Source of the DNA: Ornithinimicrobium tianjinense
GTDB lineage: Bacteria > Actinomycetota > Actinomycetes > Actinomycetales > Dermatophilaceae
NCBI RefSeq assembly: GCF_014636495.1
Contig: NZ_BMEM01000001.1
Location: forward strand, 480,195-544,194
Length of the DNA: 64,000 nucleotides
Direction of reading: 5' to 3'
The first letter of the stretch is position 1. Each line of letters begins with the position of its first letter. Positions 1 through 8,102 of the stretch are shown one piece after another. Below the pieces are notes generated by a model. The model was not told the origin of the DNA. It did not search any database and worked only from the letters and a program-made list of their open reading frames with translations. The position numbers and the translations under genes are program-made.

Positions 1-1344
1 GGTGCGCGCAGCAGTCGCCGCGTCGACCAGCTCCTCCTCCCAGACCTCGGCCTCCTCTGACGCCCAGTCATCGTCATCGTCCGGGAGGTAGGAGGCTGGC
101 GTCGCGGTCAGGACGCCGACGCCGTTGGCGAGGTCGTCGGCCCGTGTGCGGAGACGTGCCGTACGCCGCCTGAGGGACTCGTGGATCGCGGCCGGACTTG
201 AGGCGAGCCGACGCTGCAGGACGGTGAGGGCGAAGCCGACCGTGCGCTTGCGGCCGCTGTCTAGATTGTCGGCGCGCCCCATCCCCTCGCGGACGTATGC
301 CGTGACGGAGTCGTAGAGATCCTGCTCAAGAGGTGAGAGCTCGTAGGGCACCGTCTCAGCGCGGCGCTCCGGAAAGAGGGGTGTGCCGTCGAAGGTGAGC
401 AGGTCCTCCTTCACCATGCGCCGCATGAAACGGGAGGTGTCGACCTTGCGGTGCGGTCCCTCGGATGCAGCCTTGCCGGCGAACTCGTCCCGGTCCAGCA
501 GGGAGAGGAAGGTCTGGAAGTCGGCTTCGACGCCGTTGTGCGGTGTCGCGGTCATGAGCAGGAGGTGCCGCGTGATGTTGCCGAGGCGCTCGCCGAGGTC
601 GAAGCGGCGCGTGCGGTTGAGCTTGCTGTTGAACCAGCGCGCTGACATGCGGTGCGCCTCGTCGACGATGACGAGGTCCCATTCCGAGTCGTCGAGCTGC
701 TCGAGCAGGAGCTCGTTGCGGGCGAGCTGGTCCATACGGGCGATGAGATAGGGCTTGTCGTCGAAAACTGACCGGCCCGGCGCGGTGTCACCGTCACCTG
801 CGGCGAGGACGCCGAAACGCAGACCGAACTTGAGGAAGAGCTCGTCCTGCCACTGGTGGACCAAACCACCCGGGGCGACGACCAGGCAGCGGTGCACGTC
901 GTCGCGGAGCATGAGCTCCTTGATCAGCAGGCCGGCCATGATGGTCTTCCCTGCGCCTGGGTCGTCGGCAAGCAGGAAGCGCAAGGGGCGGCGGGGGAGC
1001 ATCTCGCCGTAAACCGCGCGGATCTGGTGGGGCAGCGGCTCGACCTCGCTGGTGGCCACGGCGATCATGGGGTCGAAGAGGCCAGCACGCTGGATGCGCT
1101 GGGCCTCAGCGGCGAGCTTGAAGTCGTCCGCTGGCGCGTCGAAGGGGCGGCGCGACCCAACCGCAAGGCTCAGCCGGTCCTCGTCGGAGCGATAGAGGAC
1201 TGCCTCCTGGATCGGGCCGGTGGGCGGGCGGTAGACGAGATTGAGGGCGTCTGCCCCGTGCCACGCGACGGCGACAACGGTGACGGGGCTGTTTGGCACG
1301 ACACCGTTCACGGAGGTGCCGGCGGTGATGTCCTCGAGGCGCAC
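1..1344 (-). CDS. SNF2-type DEAD/DEAH helicase, DISARM DrmD-like (3' end outside window)
   Basis: About 448 N-terminal residues are visible and the gene runs off the left edge. The protein reads VRLEDITAGTSVNGVVPNSP at its start, then EPLPHQIRAVYGEMLPRRPL, a Walker A box LADDPGAGKTIMAGLLIKEL, a DEAH box VIVDEAHRMSA and motif III LLLMTATPHNG. This layout is that of the large SNF2-like helicases found in phage-defence clusters, including DrmD of DISARM, where they translocate on DNA. I chose the GTG at 1344 because an in-frame stop lies just upstream (1411-1413), an AAGG precedes it at good spacing, and the first residues match the family's usual start. It lies 81 bases downstream of a small gene on the same strand. 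Membership in DISARM is not shown, since no methylase, DrmA or DrmB is in view; it could be a solitary relative. Confidence 0.8.
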   Translation of the reverse strand, partial: MRLEDITAGTSVNGVVPNSPVTVVAVAWHGADALNLVYRPPTGPIQEAVLYRSDEDRLSLAVGSRRPFDAPADDFKLAAEAQRIQRAGLFDPMIAVATSEVEPLPHQIRAVYGEMLPRRPLRFLLADDPGAGKTIMAGLLIKELMLRDDVHRCLVVAPGGLVHQWQDELFLKFGLRFGVLAAGDGDTAPGRSVFDDKPYLIARMDQLARNELLLEQLDDSEWDLVIVDEAHRMSARWFNSKLNRTRRFDLGERLGNITRHLLLMTATPHNGVEADFQTFLSLLDRDEFAGKAASEGPHRKVDTSRFMRRMVKEDLLTFDGTPLFPERRAETVPYELSPLEQDLYDSVTAYVREGMGRADNLDSGRKRTVGFALTVLQRRLASSPAAIHESLRRRTARLRTRADDLANGVGVLTATPASYLPDDDDDWASEEAEVWEEELVDAATAART

Positions 1345-1425
1345 GGTCCCGACCTTATGCGTGAGGAGTCGATGGCCGTCGGGCCGGCCTTGACTTGCTT
1401 GCCCGACCGATCAATCGGTGTCGCG

Positions 1426-1647
1426 CTACCCCTGCAGAGCACCGTCGACGGCGTTCACCATCGCCTTCGCCATCTCCTGGTGCTCGCCCCGCCACTTCTT
1501 GCTACGTTCGTACTTGTCGTCGTCGACGAAGTTGCGGAGGGTCTCAAGCTGCTTGCGGGTGAAGAAGCCGGACACGACATACCCGAGCACCTCCCCACCC
1601 TTCTCGACCGGCTGGGCGTCGAACGTCACAGGGCTGTACTTGGGCAA
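1426..1647 (-). CDS. Small hypothetical protein, 73 aa, TTG start
   Basis: I do not recognise this family. The start is the TTG at 1647, preceded 8 bases away by a perfect GGAGG (complement of 1656-1660); the reading frame stays open much further upstream, but only as antisense to the helicase gene on the other strand. The product begins MPKYSPVTFDAQPVEKGGEV and is hydrophilic and charged (GFFTRKQLETLRNFVDDDKY), with no signal peptide or membrane segment. It is transcribed toward the SNF2-type helicase and probably shares its message, so it may be a small partner or regulator of that gene; that is inference from position only. Confidence 0.6.
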   Translation of the reverse strand: MPKYSPVTFDAQPVEKGGEVLGYVVSGFFTRKQLETLRNFVDDDKYERSKKWRGEHQEMAKAMVNAVDGALQG

Positions 1648-1770
1648 TAGATAGTCCTCCTGGAACCGCAGTGTTCTTGCCGTGACTATAGGCGGAACTG
1701 ATGCACTCGCGCGGGGTCGCGGGGCGAGGCATCGCGGACGGGAGGTCACCGCTATGGGGCGCCTCGTGTT

Positions 1771-4071
1771 GTGTCGGAGGGGAGTGGTAGCAATGTCCCC
1801 ATGGTGGAGCAGGGTGAACTTGCGAAGGAGCAGGCCCACTTCGATACGGCGTGGGACGCGCGGGAGAAGAGCCGCCAGCTCCTTCAGGGGGCGTGGGAAG
1901 CGGCGGGTGGACCGAACAAGGTCAGAGCACTCGTCAAGCGCAACGGTGAGCTCAAGGCCAAGCAGCTGGGTGGGCCAGAGGAGGCTGTGGCCTTTGGGCG
2001 GTTTGACAGAGACGGCGAGACGCTCTACATCGGGAACCACTGCATCGCCAACGAGGACAGGGACCTCTTGGTGATCAACTGGCAGGCGGACGCAGCCAAT
2101 GCCTACTACGCCGCCACGGTGCAGGAACCGCTGGGCGTCGAGAGGAAGCGAACGTACGCAACCACCCGTAACCAGATCGACACGTACACGGACACCCTTT
2201 TCGAGCACCTGGCCAGGTCGTTGGAAGAGCTGACCGGGCCGGAGCAGTGGGGGGTGGACGATGCCATCCTGGACGACCTCGAAGCCGGCCGCACCGGCCT
2301 CATGCGCGACATCGTGCAGACGATCCATGCATCCCAGAACGAGCTGATCCGATCCCCGATCGACCAGCTCTTGATCGTGCAGGGTGGCCCAGGTACCGGA
2401 AAGACTGCAATCGCCCTGCACCGGATCTCCTGGCTGCTCTTCAATTATCGTGACCGGCTGCAGCCCGCGGACTGCCTGGTGATCGGGCCGAACCCCACCT
2501 TCACGCGCTACATCAGGGAAGTCTTGCCGGGTCTTGGCGATCAAGACGTCAGACATGCCGATCTCAGGTCGCTCGGACCGCAGCGCGGCGTAGGTGCTGC
2601 GGAGGATCGGAGAGTCTCAAGGCTCAAGGGTGACGCTCGGATGGCGGACCTGCTCAGGCACGCGCTATGGCAACGCGTAGGCCTTGCCGAAAAGGCAGAG
2701 CGCTTGACTCTTGGAGCGGAGGGGCTCGGGCCCTCGGCCGAGAGGGAAGAGATCGAGCGTGAGATTGATCGCTTGCGACAAGGAACCTATAACGACGGAC
2801 GCACTTCCTTCCGCCGGTTCCTGCAGGATCAGGTGGCGCGCCGGAGCCGCAGCGTGGTGACGGCCGCCACGATCGACAACGCTCTGGAGCGCGTATGGCC
2901 GCAGGCGACACCACAGTCGTTCCTGCGCGACCTGTTCGCTTCACGCGAGCGGATGCTCGCCGCAGCGGGCGCGGTGGAGAAGGACTTCACGGTGAGCGAG
3001 ATTCGAAGGCTTCTTCGGGCTCCGCAGGAAAAGCTCTCGCTCGAGGCCTGGTCGGACGCGGACGTCGCTCTGCTTGACGAACTGGACTACCTGCTCAACG
3101 GGCGGCCCACAACCTTTGGGCACGTCGTTGTCGATGAGGCTCAGGACCTGTCACCCATGCAGCTGCGGAGCATCCGGCGTCGTTCTCGTAGCGGCTCCAT
3201 GACGGTGGTGGGTGATATCGCGCAGTCCACGGGGTCGTGGGCACGCGACTCCTGGGACGATGTCCGTCAGGGCCTTGGGTCTGACCTTCCTACCGTGGTC
3301 GAGGAACTGTCGCTTGGATACCGGGTTCCACGTCAGGTCTACGAGTTCGCTGCCCAGCTCCTTCCGGTCGCTGCCCCGCTCGTCACGCCTCCGCGAGTTG
3401 TCAGGGATGGCCCCCAGGACCCGGAACTGATCGAGACAGCCTCGGAGGACCTTGCACTCGTCGCGGTGCGGGCAGCTAGGCATCACGCTGGGAACGGACA
3501 GTTCGTCGGACTGATCTGCTGTGACGAGCTGCGCGACTCGGTGGTTGAGCAGTTCAGGGCACACGGCATCAGCTACTCGGACGCGAGCACAGGTGAGATT
3601 GGCAAGTCCATCAACCTGGCCAGTCCCGTGGAGGCTAAGGGCCTGGAGTTTGACGCTGTTGTCATCGTCGACCCAGCCGCCATCGTCCGATCGTCTGACC
3701 GGGGGCACCGCTTGCTCTACGTTGCTCTCACGCGCACGACCCGGTTCCTCACCGTGGTCCACGACGGGGTGGCGCTACCGATCGAACCGATGAGTCCCGA
3801 CTCGGGCCTCGATGAAGCTCCTCAAGTGCTGACCATCGCATCTCCCCCGGAGACGGCCACTGAGGAGCGGCTTACCGACGTCGTGGCCAAGGAGGGACGT
3901 GCGGATCGGCGCGCAATACCGCCCTCCTCGAGAGCTGTCGACAGGCTCACGCGCAGCGCCGCCAGAGAGATCGCGGCCGAGGTGCGTGACGCCTTGCAGC
4001 CAAGCACGTACAGGAACTTCTTGGTCGCGCTGTGTGAGGAGTTGGGCGTAGACCTTGACGGGACTTCCTGA
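1771..4071 (+). CDS. HelD-like superfamily 1 helicase (RNA polymerase-associated ATPase)
   Basis: A UvrD/Rep-like superfamily 1 ATPase of about 760 residues. Visible motifs are Walker A QGGPGTGKTAIALHR (about residue 205), Walker B VVVDEAQDLSP, motif III VVGDIAQSTGSW, EAKGLEFDAVVIVDP and a C-terminal LLYVALTRTTRFL. The N-terminal part (ELAKEQAHFDTAW, then a long helical stretch) and the overall size fit the actinobacterial HelD/HelR group, which displaces RNA polymerase from DNA and in some species protects it from rifamycins. It is divergent from the 73-residue ORF across about 120 bases. The start is unsure: GTG 1771 or ATG 1801, neither with a well-placed ribosome site. A DNA-repair helicase of the same superfamily is the alternative. 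Confidence 0.85.
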   Translation: MSEGSGSNVPMVEQGELAKEQAHFDTAWDAREKSRQLLQGAWEAAGGPNKVRALVKRNGELKAKQLGGPEEAVAFGRFDRDGETLYIGNHCIANEDRDLLVINWQADAANAYYAATVQEPLGVERKRTYATTRNQIDTYTDTLFEHLARSLEELTGPEQWGVDDAILDDLEAGRTGLMRDIVQTIHASQNELIRSPIDQLLIVQGGPGTGKTAIALHRISWLLFNYRDRLQPADCLVIGPNPTFTRYIREVLPGLGDQDVRHADLRSLGPQRGVGAAEDRRVSRLKGDARMADLLRHALWQRVGLAEKAERLTLGAEGLGPSAEREEIEREIDRLRQGTYNDGRTSFRRFLQDQVARRSRSVVTAATIDNALERVWPQATPQSFLRDLFASRERMLAAAGAVEKDFTVSEIRRLLRAPQEKLSLEAWSDADVALLDELDYLLNGRPTTFGHVVVDEAQDLSPMQLRSIRRRSRSGSMTVVGDIAQSTGSWARDSWDDVRQGLGSDLPTVVEELSLGYRVPRQVYEFAAQLLPVAAPLVTPPRVVRDGPQDPELIETASEDLALVAVRAARHHAGNGQFVGLICCDELRDSVVEQFRAHGISYSDASTGEIGKSINLASPVEAKGLEFDAVVIVDPAAIVRSSDRGHRLLYVALTRTTRFLTVVHDGVALPIEPMSPDSGLDEAPQVLTIASPPETATEERLTDVVAKEGRADRRAIPPSSRAVDRLTRSAAREIAAEVRDALQPSTYRNFLVALCEELGVDLDGTS

Positions 4072-4137
4072 TGGGGTGATGGGGGCGTGCGCAGGCGGGG
4101 TGTAGGGCCCTGCCCCAAACAGTTCTTGGCGCCGCGC

Positions 4138-4656
4138 CTAAGTCTTCGCCAGCCGTCCTGGCCAACCCGCTGCCTGCAGGTCCTGCTGGTCGATAAAATC
4201 CGCCAGGGCGCGGGACTCGTCGGGCGTGAAGTACAGCGGGTTAGGGGCCATGCGCATCCGCATGAGCTCCGAGCCGGTGAACCGGTGATCGGACTTCAGC
4301 GCAGTCCGAGGAACGGGTGTGGTCAGGATGACAGCGTCATAGCCGACGAATGGCATCGGAACGCCCTTCTTCGATGGATCAACGGTGTACCTCGGATCCC
4401 ACCGATCCACGTGAACGCCTTCAGTAACTACCCCGATCTCGACAACGGCAGGGTTCTTAGCGCCGCCCACATAAAGCACGATGAGATCGCCGACCTCGAT
4501 CAGCTCGTTGCGGTACGTGGTTCCGAGGCTCCAGGCAGATGGGTACGGCACGCCAGCAATCTCCTGGCCTTCATCCAGGGCTCGCCAGTAGTCCCACTTC
4601 TCATCCGGACTGCAGCGGACGACCCAGCTGCCGACGTCTGCGCGTTCGATCGCCAC
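4138..4656 (-). CDS. EVE (PUA-like) domain protein
   Basis: A 172-residue soluble protein. The N-terminal WVVRCSPDEKWDYWRALDEG, the central NELIEVGDLIVLYVGG and the following AVVEIGVVTEGVHVD are arranged like EVE domains, PUA-like folds that bind modified bases in DNA or RNA. EVE proteins are often found next to modification-dependent restriction and other defence genes, and here the neighbours are helicases and an exonuclease. It is convergent with the HelD-like gene (66 bases between the stops) and ends a leftward unit of its own. I see no nuclease or methylase domain fused to it. The family call rests on pattern recognition of a divergent domain and could be wrong at the level of PUA versus EVE. 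Confidence 0.6.
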   Translation of the reverse strand: MAIERADVGSWVVRCSPDEKWDYWRALDEGQEIAGVPYPSAWSLGTTYRNELIEVGDLIVLYVGGAKNPAVVEIGVVTEGVHVDRWDPRYTVDPSKKGVPMPFVGYDAVILTTPVPRTALKSDHRFTGSELMRMRMAPNPLYFTPDESRALADFIDQQDLQAAGWPGRLAKT

Positions 4657-4763
4657 GTGCCGCTCCCTTCGTGTTTGCCTTCCTCACGGAATTCTGCGCC
4701 CGTGCGAGGGCTCAAACAAGAGGTGCCTAGGAGCCACGCGGCCGGACAACTCCAGCATCAGGG

Positions 4764-7700
4764 TTAGGCCACCACGATGAAGGTGCCGCCGCTGATGCAT
4801 AGCGCAGCCTGGACCGACGTGTCGCCGACCGCTCGCCCGATGCTCTTGGAATAGGCGCTCAATTGCGGCGCGTAGAACTGCGCCCGTGCCGCCCACCCCT
4901 CGATGGGCAGATCGTCCGTCTTGTAGTCGACGACCACCAGACGCCCGTCGTCCTCCCGGTACAGCAGGTCGACGAACCCCTCCAGCACCGTGCCGTCCTC
5001 CTGCACCGTGCCGACGTAGGACTCCCGCCAGTGCTCGCGCTGGGCGGCACGACGCACGACGTCCGAATGCAGGAACGAACTGGCCAGATCCCGGACGACG
5101 TCGGCGTGGTTCGTCACGCCCTCGGCCCAGCACTGTGCCGCCACGGCGTCGTCCAGCCCCGCGCCGGTGGCCAGGTCGACGGTCTGCATCACGCCGTGCA
5201 CCGCTCGACCGATCGCCGAGCCGTAGCGGCCCTTGACCCAGGCAGGTCGCTCGACATCGCGGCCGCCCTTGGCGGTGGACCGAGCGACCTGCCCATCCTC
5301 CGGCATCGCGAGTTTCTCGCCCTGCGCAGTCTCTTCAGGAGCAGATCTCATCGGCAGTCCGGCGAGCTCGACCTCGGGGTCCGTCCCCTCCAGGCCGGAG
5401 GCGCTCTGTGCGCTGCGGCGGCGTGAGGAGGCCACGGCGTCATCCAGTTCGCTCCGCCAGCGGGACCACTCCGGCGGCGGAGGAGCGGCCGCACGGGCAC
5501 GGGTCGTCGCCGCGCCGGGTGCGAGAGCCGTGGTCGTTGGCAAGGACTCGGCGCCCGCCGCCCCACTCGCACCGGCATCGGCGAGCAGGTGCGCCAGGGT
5601 GTCCTTGCCACTGCGTCCGTCCGCCGACCGGTGCATCGACACCACGAGATGGTCCTTGGCCCGGGTCGTCGCGACGTAGAGCAGGCGGCGCCGCTCCAAG
5701 GCGCTCATCTGCTCGTCCACCGGTTCGGCGTCGGCGAAGTCGCCGGTGGTCAGGTCCTTGCCCAGCGAGATCGCGAAGCCGTCGTCGGTCCACAGCAGCT
5801 GGACACCCCGCCGGTTGTTGGGCTTCGACGACAGGCCGGAGACGACCACCATGGGGAACTGCAGGCCCTTGGCCGCGTGCACGGTCATGATCCGCACCGA
5901 GTCGACGTCCGACTCCGGCAGCACCGCCTCGCCGGCGCGCGAGGTCTCCGACGCCTGCGCCTGGGCCCACGCGAGGTAGGCGCGCAGCCCGCCGTGCTCG
6001 GTCTCCGACCACGCGCGGGCCTGGTCCACGACATACCGCAGCCGCCGCCAGGTGTCCCGCGCCCGCGGACCGTCGGCGGCCACCTCCAGCATCCGTCGGT
6101 CGACGACGAGCCGGGTCAGCACCTCGCTCGGGGTGAGCCACCGCGCCTCGTCGTGCAGGGTCTTCAGGTATGCCGTCGCGCGCGCCACCGGGTGGTCGGC
6201 CAGGGCGTCGGGCACCGGGGCCAGCACGGAGAAGGTGCCCCCGTCGCGGCGGAAGGTGAACAGGTCGTCGTCACCGCAGGCGAACAGGCTGGAGCGCAGC
6301 GCCGTGACGAGGGAGAAGGCGTCGGAGGTGTCGGCGATCGCGCGCAGGGCGGCGAAGAGGTCGCGCACCTCCTGGGCCTGGTAGACGATCGAGCTCGACT
6401 CCGTGCGGTAGCTCACGCCCGCCGCGTCCAGCGCCTCCTCGAGGAAGGGCACCGACGTGCGCGCCGGCACGAGGATCGCGATGTCGTCCTCCCGCAGCGG
6501 CCGCCACGCCGTGCGCGGCCGGCCGTCCTCGTCGCGCTCGTCCGTCTCGGCCTCGGTCGTCCACCCCTCGTCCAGGGCTTGGCGGACGGCGGCGGCGACG
6601 TCCGCGGCCTCGCGGCGGCGCACCTCGTCGGCACGAGGCTTGTCCTGGTGCGCCTCGGCTCCCAGCACGGCAACAGGAGGACCCACGGTCGAGCCGTCGC
6701 GGTGGGGCGCGAGCGCCTCGTAGGCCGGCTGCCGGTCGGCGTGCTCGGTGATCAGCTGGGCGAAGACGGCGTTGACCCAGTCCAGCACCGGCGCGCCGCT
6801 TCGGAAGTTGGTGGTCAGCGACACCTGGCCGCCGAGGGTCTCGCGCGCCTGCAGGTACATCCGGATGTCGGCCCGGCGGAAGCGATAGATGGACTGCTTG
6901 GGGTCGCCGACGACGAAGAGCGACCCGGGCGGCACCTGCACGTCGCGCCAGTCGGCCTGCCCGGCCGCCGCACCCCCGGCGATCCGGACCGCGATCTCGA
7001 TCTGGATCGGGTCGGTGTCCTGGAACTCGTCGAGCAGCAGCCGGCGGTAGCGCTGCTGCAGCGTCTCCCGCACCTCGGGGTTGTGCAGGAGCAGGTCGCG
7101 CGCAAGGACGAGCAGGTCGTGGAACTCCAGGCGACCCTCGCGTCGGCGGGCGTGCGCTGCCTCGAGCACCCGCTCGCCGCACCAGTGGACGACGACACGC
7201 AGGCACCGGTCCTTGAGCTGGGCGAGCACCCCGGCGACCTCCTGCTGCCACGCCGTGCAGTCCTTCTTGAGCTGGTTGTGCCGTCCCGCCCAGCCCTTGT
7301 TGGCGCCGTGGCGGAACTTGAGGTCCGCAACGGCGGTGAGGGAGGCGACGACATCGGCGGAGTCGGTCCCGACGGTGCGGTGGCGGTGGGCCCACTCGGC
7401 CAGCGCGGCGAGGTCGGGCAGGAGCTTGTCGGCGGCGTCCACGCAGCTGTCTGCCTCCGCCGCGAGCTCCAGCGCCCGCTCCACGAGGTGCTCGACGTCG
7501 GGCAGGCTGGGCGGCTCCGGCGCCCCGGGCCCGACGACGTGCGACTCCACCAGGTCCCAGTCGGCGTTGAGCTTGGCCACGATCGCCCGGACCTGCTCGA
7601 CCTTCACCCCCGACGCGAGCGCGAGCTCGAGGGTCGGGGCGAGAGCCTCGTCGTCGAGCAGCTGCCCGCGGATCTCCGCCCACCGGGCATCGAACGCCAC

Positions 7701-8102
7701 CGACGAGCCGACCTCGTCGAGCACCTCGACCATCGGCGGGACCCCCGCCTCGATCGGGTGCTCGGCCAGGATCCGCTGCGCGAAGGAGTGCAGCGTCCCG
7801 ATCGCCGCCAGGTCGAGCCCGTCGAGCGCCTCCTCGGCCCGCTCCCGCGCCTGGTCGTCGCCGGCCCGGACGGCCTGCTCGAAGGACGCCCGCAGCCGGT
7901 CGCGCAGCTCAGCCGCGGCGCGCTCGGTGAAGGTGACGGCGGCCACCGACTCGATCGGTATGCCGTCGCGCAGCACCAGCGTGGCCACCCGCTCCACGAG
8001 GGAGCGGGTCTTGCCGGACCCGGCCCCGGCCTCGACGAAGAGGGTCTCGTCGGTGGCTTCCCGGATCCGCTCGCGCGCGTCCTGGTCGGTGAGCCGCGTC
8101 AT
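4764..8102 (-). CDS. addA: AddA-like ATP-dependent helicase/nuclease
   Basis: A 1,112-residue UvrD-type helicase with a C-terminal RecB-family nuclease, the partner of the gene just upstream. It should process double-strand DNA ends for recombination. Seen: Walker A VEAGAGSGKTRSLVERVA near residue 25, GTLHSFAQRIL, Walker B LLLDEFQDTDP, FVVGDPKQSIYRFRRADI, VHAAKGLQFPMVVV, RRLLYVATTRAKDHL, then the nuclease motifs GFVDLLYR, VVVDYKTDD and QLSAYSKSIG. Length is slightly below the usual AddA size. The ATG at 8102 overlaps the upstream stop by four bases, so translation is probably coupled. The frame stays open to 9329, but that part is a shadow of the neighbouring gene. Actinobacteria often use AdnAB or RecBCD here; the Walker-less partner argues for an AddAB type. 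Confidence 0.88.
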   Translation of the reverse strand: MTRLTDQDARERIREATDETLFVEAGAGSGKTRSLVERVATLVLRDGIPIESVAAVTFTERAAAELRDRLRASFEQAVRAGDDQARERAEEALDGLDLAAIGTLHSFAQRILAEHPIEAGVPPMVEVLDEVGSSVAFDARWAEIRGQLLDDEALAPTLELALASGVKVEQVRAIVAKLNADWDLVESHVVGPGAPEPPSLPDVEHLVERALELAAEADSCVDAADKLLPDLAALAEWAHRHRTVGTDSADVVASLTAVADLKFRHGANKGWAGRHNQLKKDCTAWQQEVAGVLAQLKDRCLRVVVHWCGERVLEAAHARRREGRLEFHDLLVLARDLLLHNPEVRETLQQRYRRLLLDEFQDTDPIQIEIAVRIAGGAAAGQADWRDVQVPPGSLFVVGDPKQSIYRFRRADIRMYLQARETLGGQVSLTTNFRSGAPVLDWVNAVFAQLITEHADRQPAYEALAPHRDGSTVGPPVAVLGAEAHQDKPRADEVRRREAADVAAAVRQALDEGWTTEAETDERDEDGRPRTAWRPLREDDIAILVPARTSVPFLEEALDAAGVSYRTESSSIVYQAQEVRDLFAALRAIADTSDAFSLVTALRSSLFACGDDDLFTFRRDGGTFSVLAPVPDALADHPVARATAYLKTLHDEARWLTPSEVLTRLVVDRRMLEVAADGPRARDTWRRLRYVVDQARAWSETEHGGLRAYLAWAQAQASETSRAGEAVLPESDVDSVRIMTVHAAKGLQFPMVVVSGLSSKPNNRRGVQLLWTDDGFAISLGKDLTTGDFADAEPVDEQMSALERRRLLYVATTRAKDHLVVSMHRSADGRSGKDTLAHLLADAGASGAAGAESLPTTTALAPGAATTRARAAAPPPPEWSRWRSELDDAVASSRRRSAQSASGLEGTDPEVELAGLPMRSAPEETAQGEKLAMPEDGQVARSTAKGGRDVERPAWVKGRYGSAIGRAVHGVMQTVDLATGAGLDDAVAAQCWAEGVTNHADVVRDLASSFLHSDVVRRAAQREHWRESYVGTVQEDGTVLEGFVDLLYREDDGRLVVVDYKTDDLPIEGWAARAQFYAPQLSAYSKSIGRAVGDTSVQAALCISGGTFIVVA

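Noticed and set aside
1648-2556. Upstream extension of the 73-residue ORF to 376 codons
   Set aside because: It runs antisense through the HelD-like gene; the TTG at 1647 has a perfect ribosome site.
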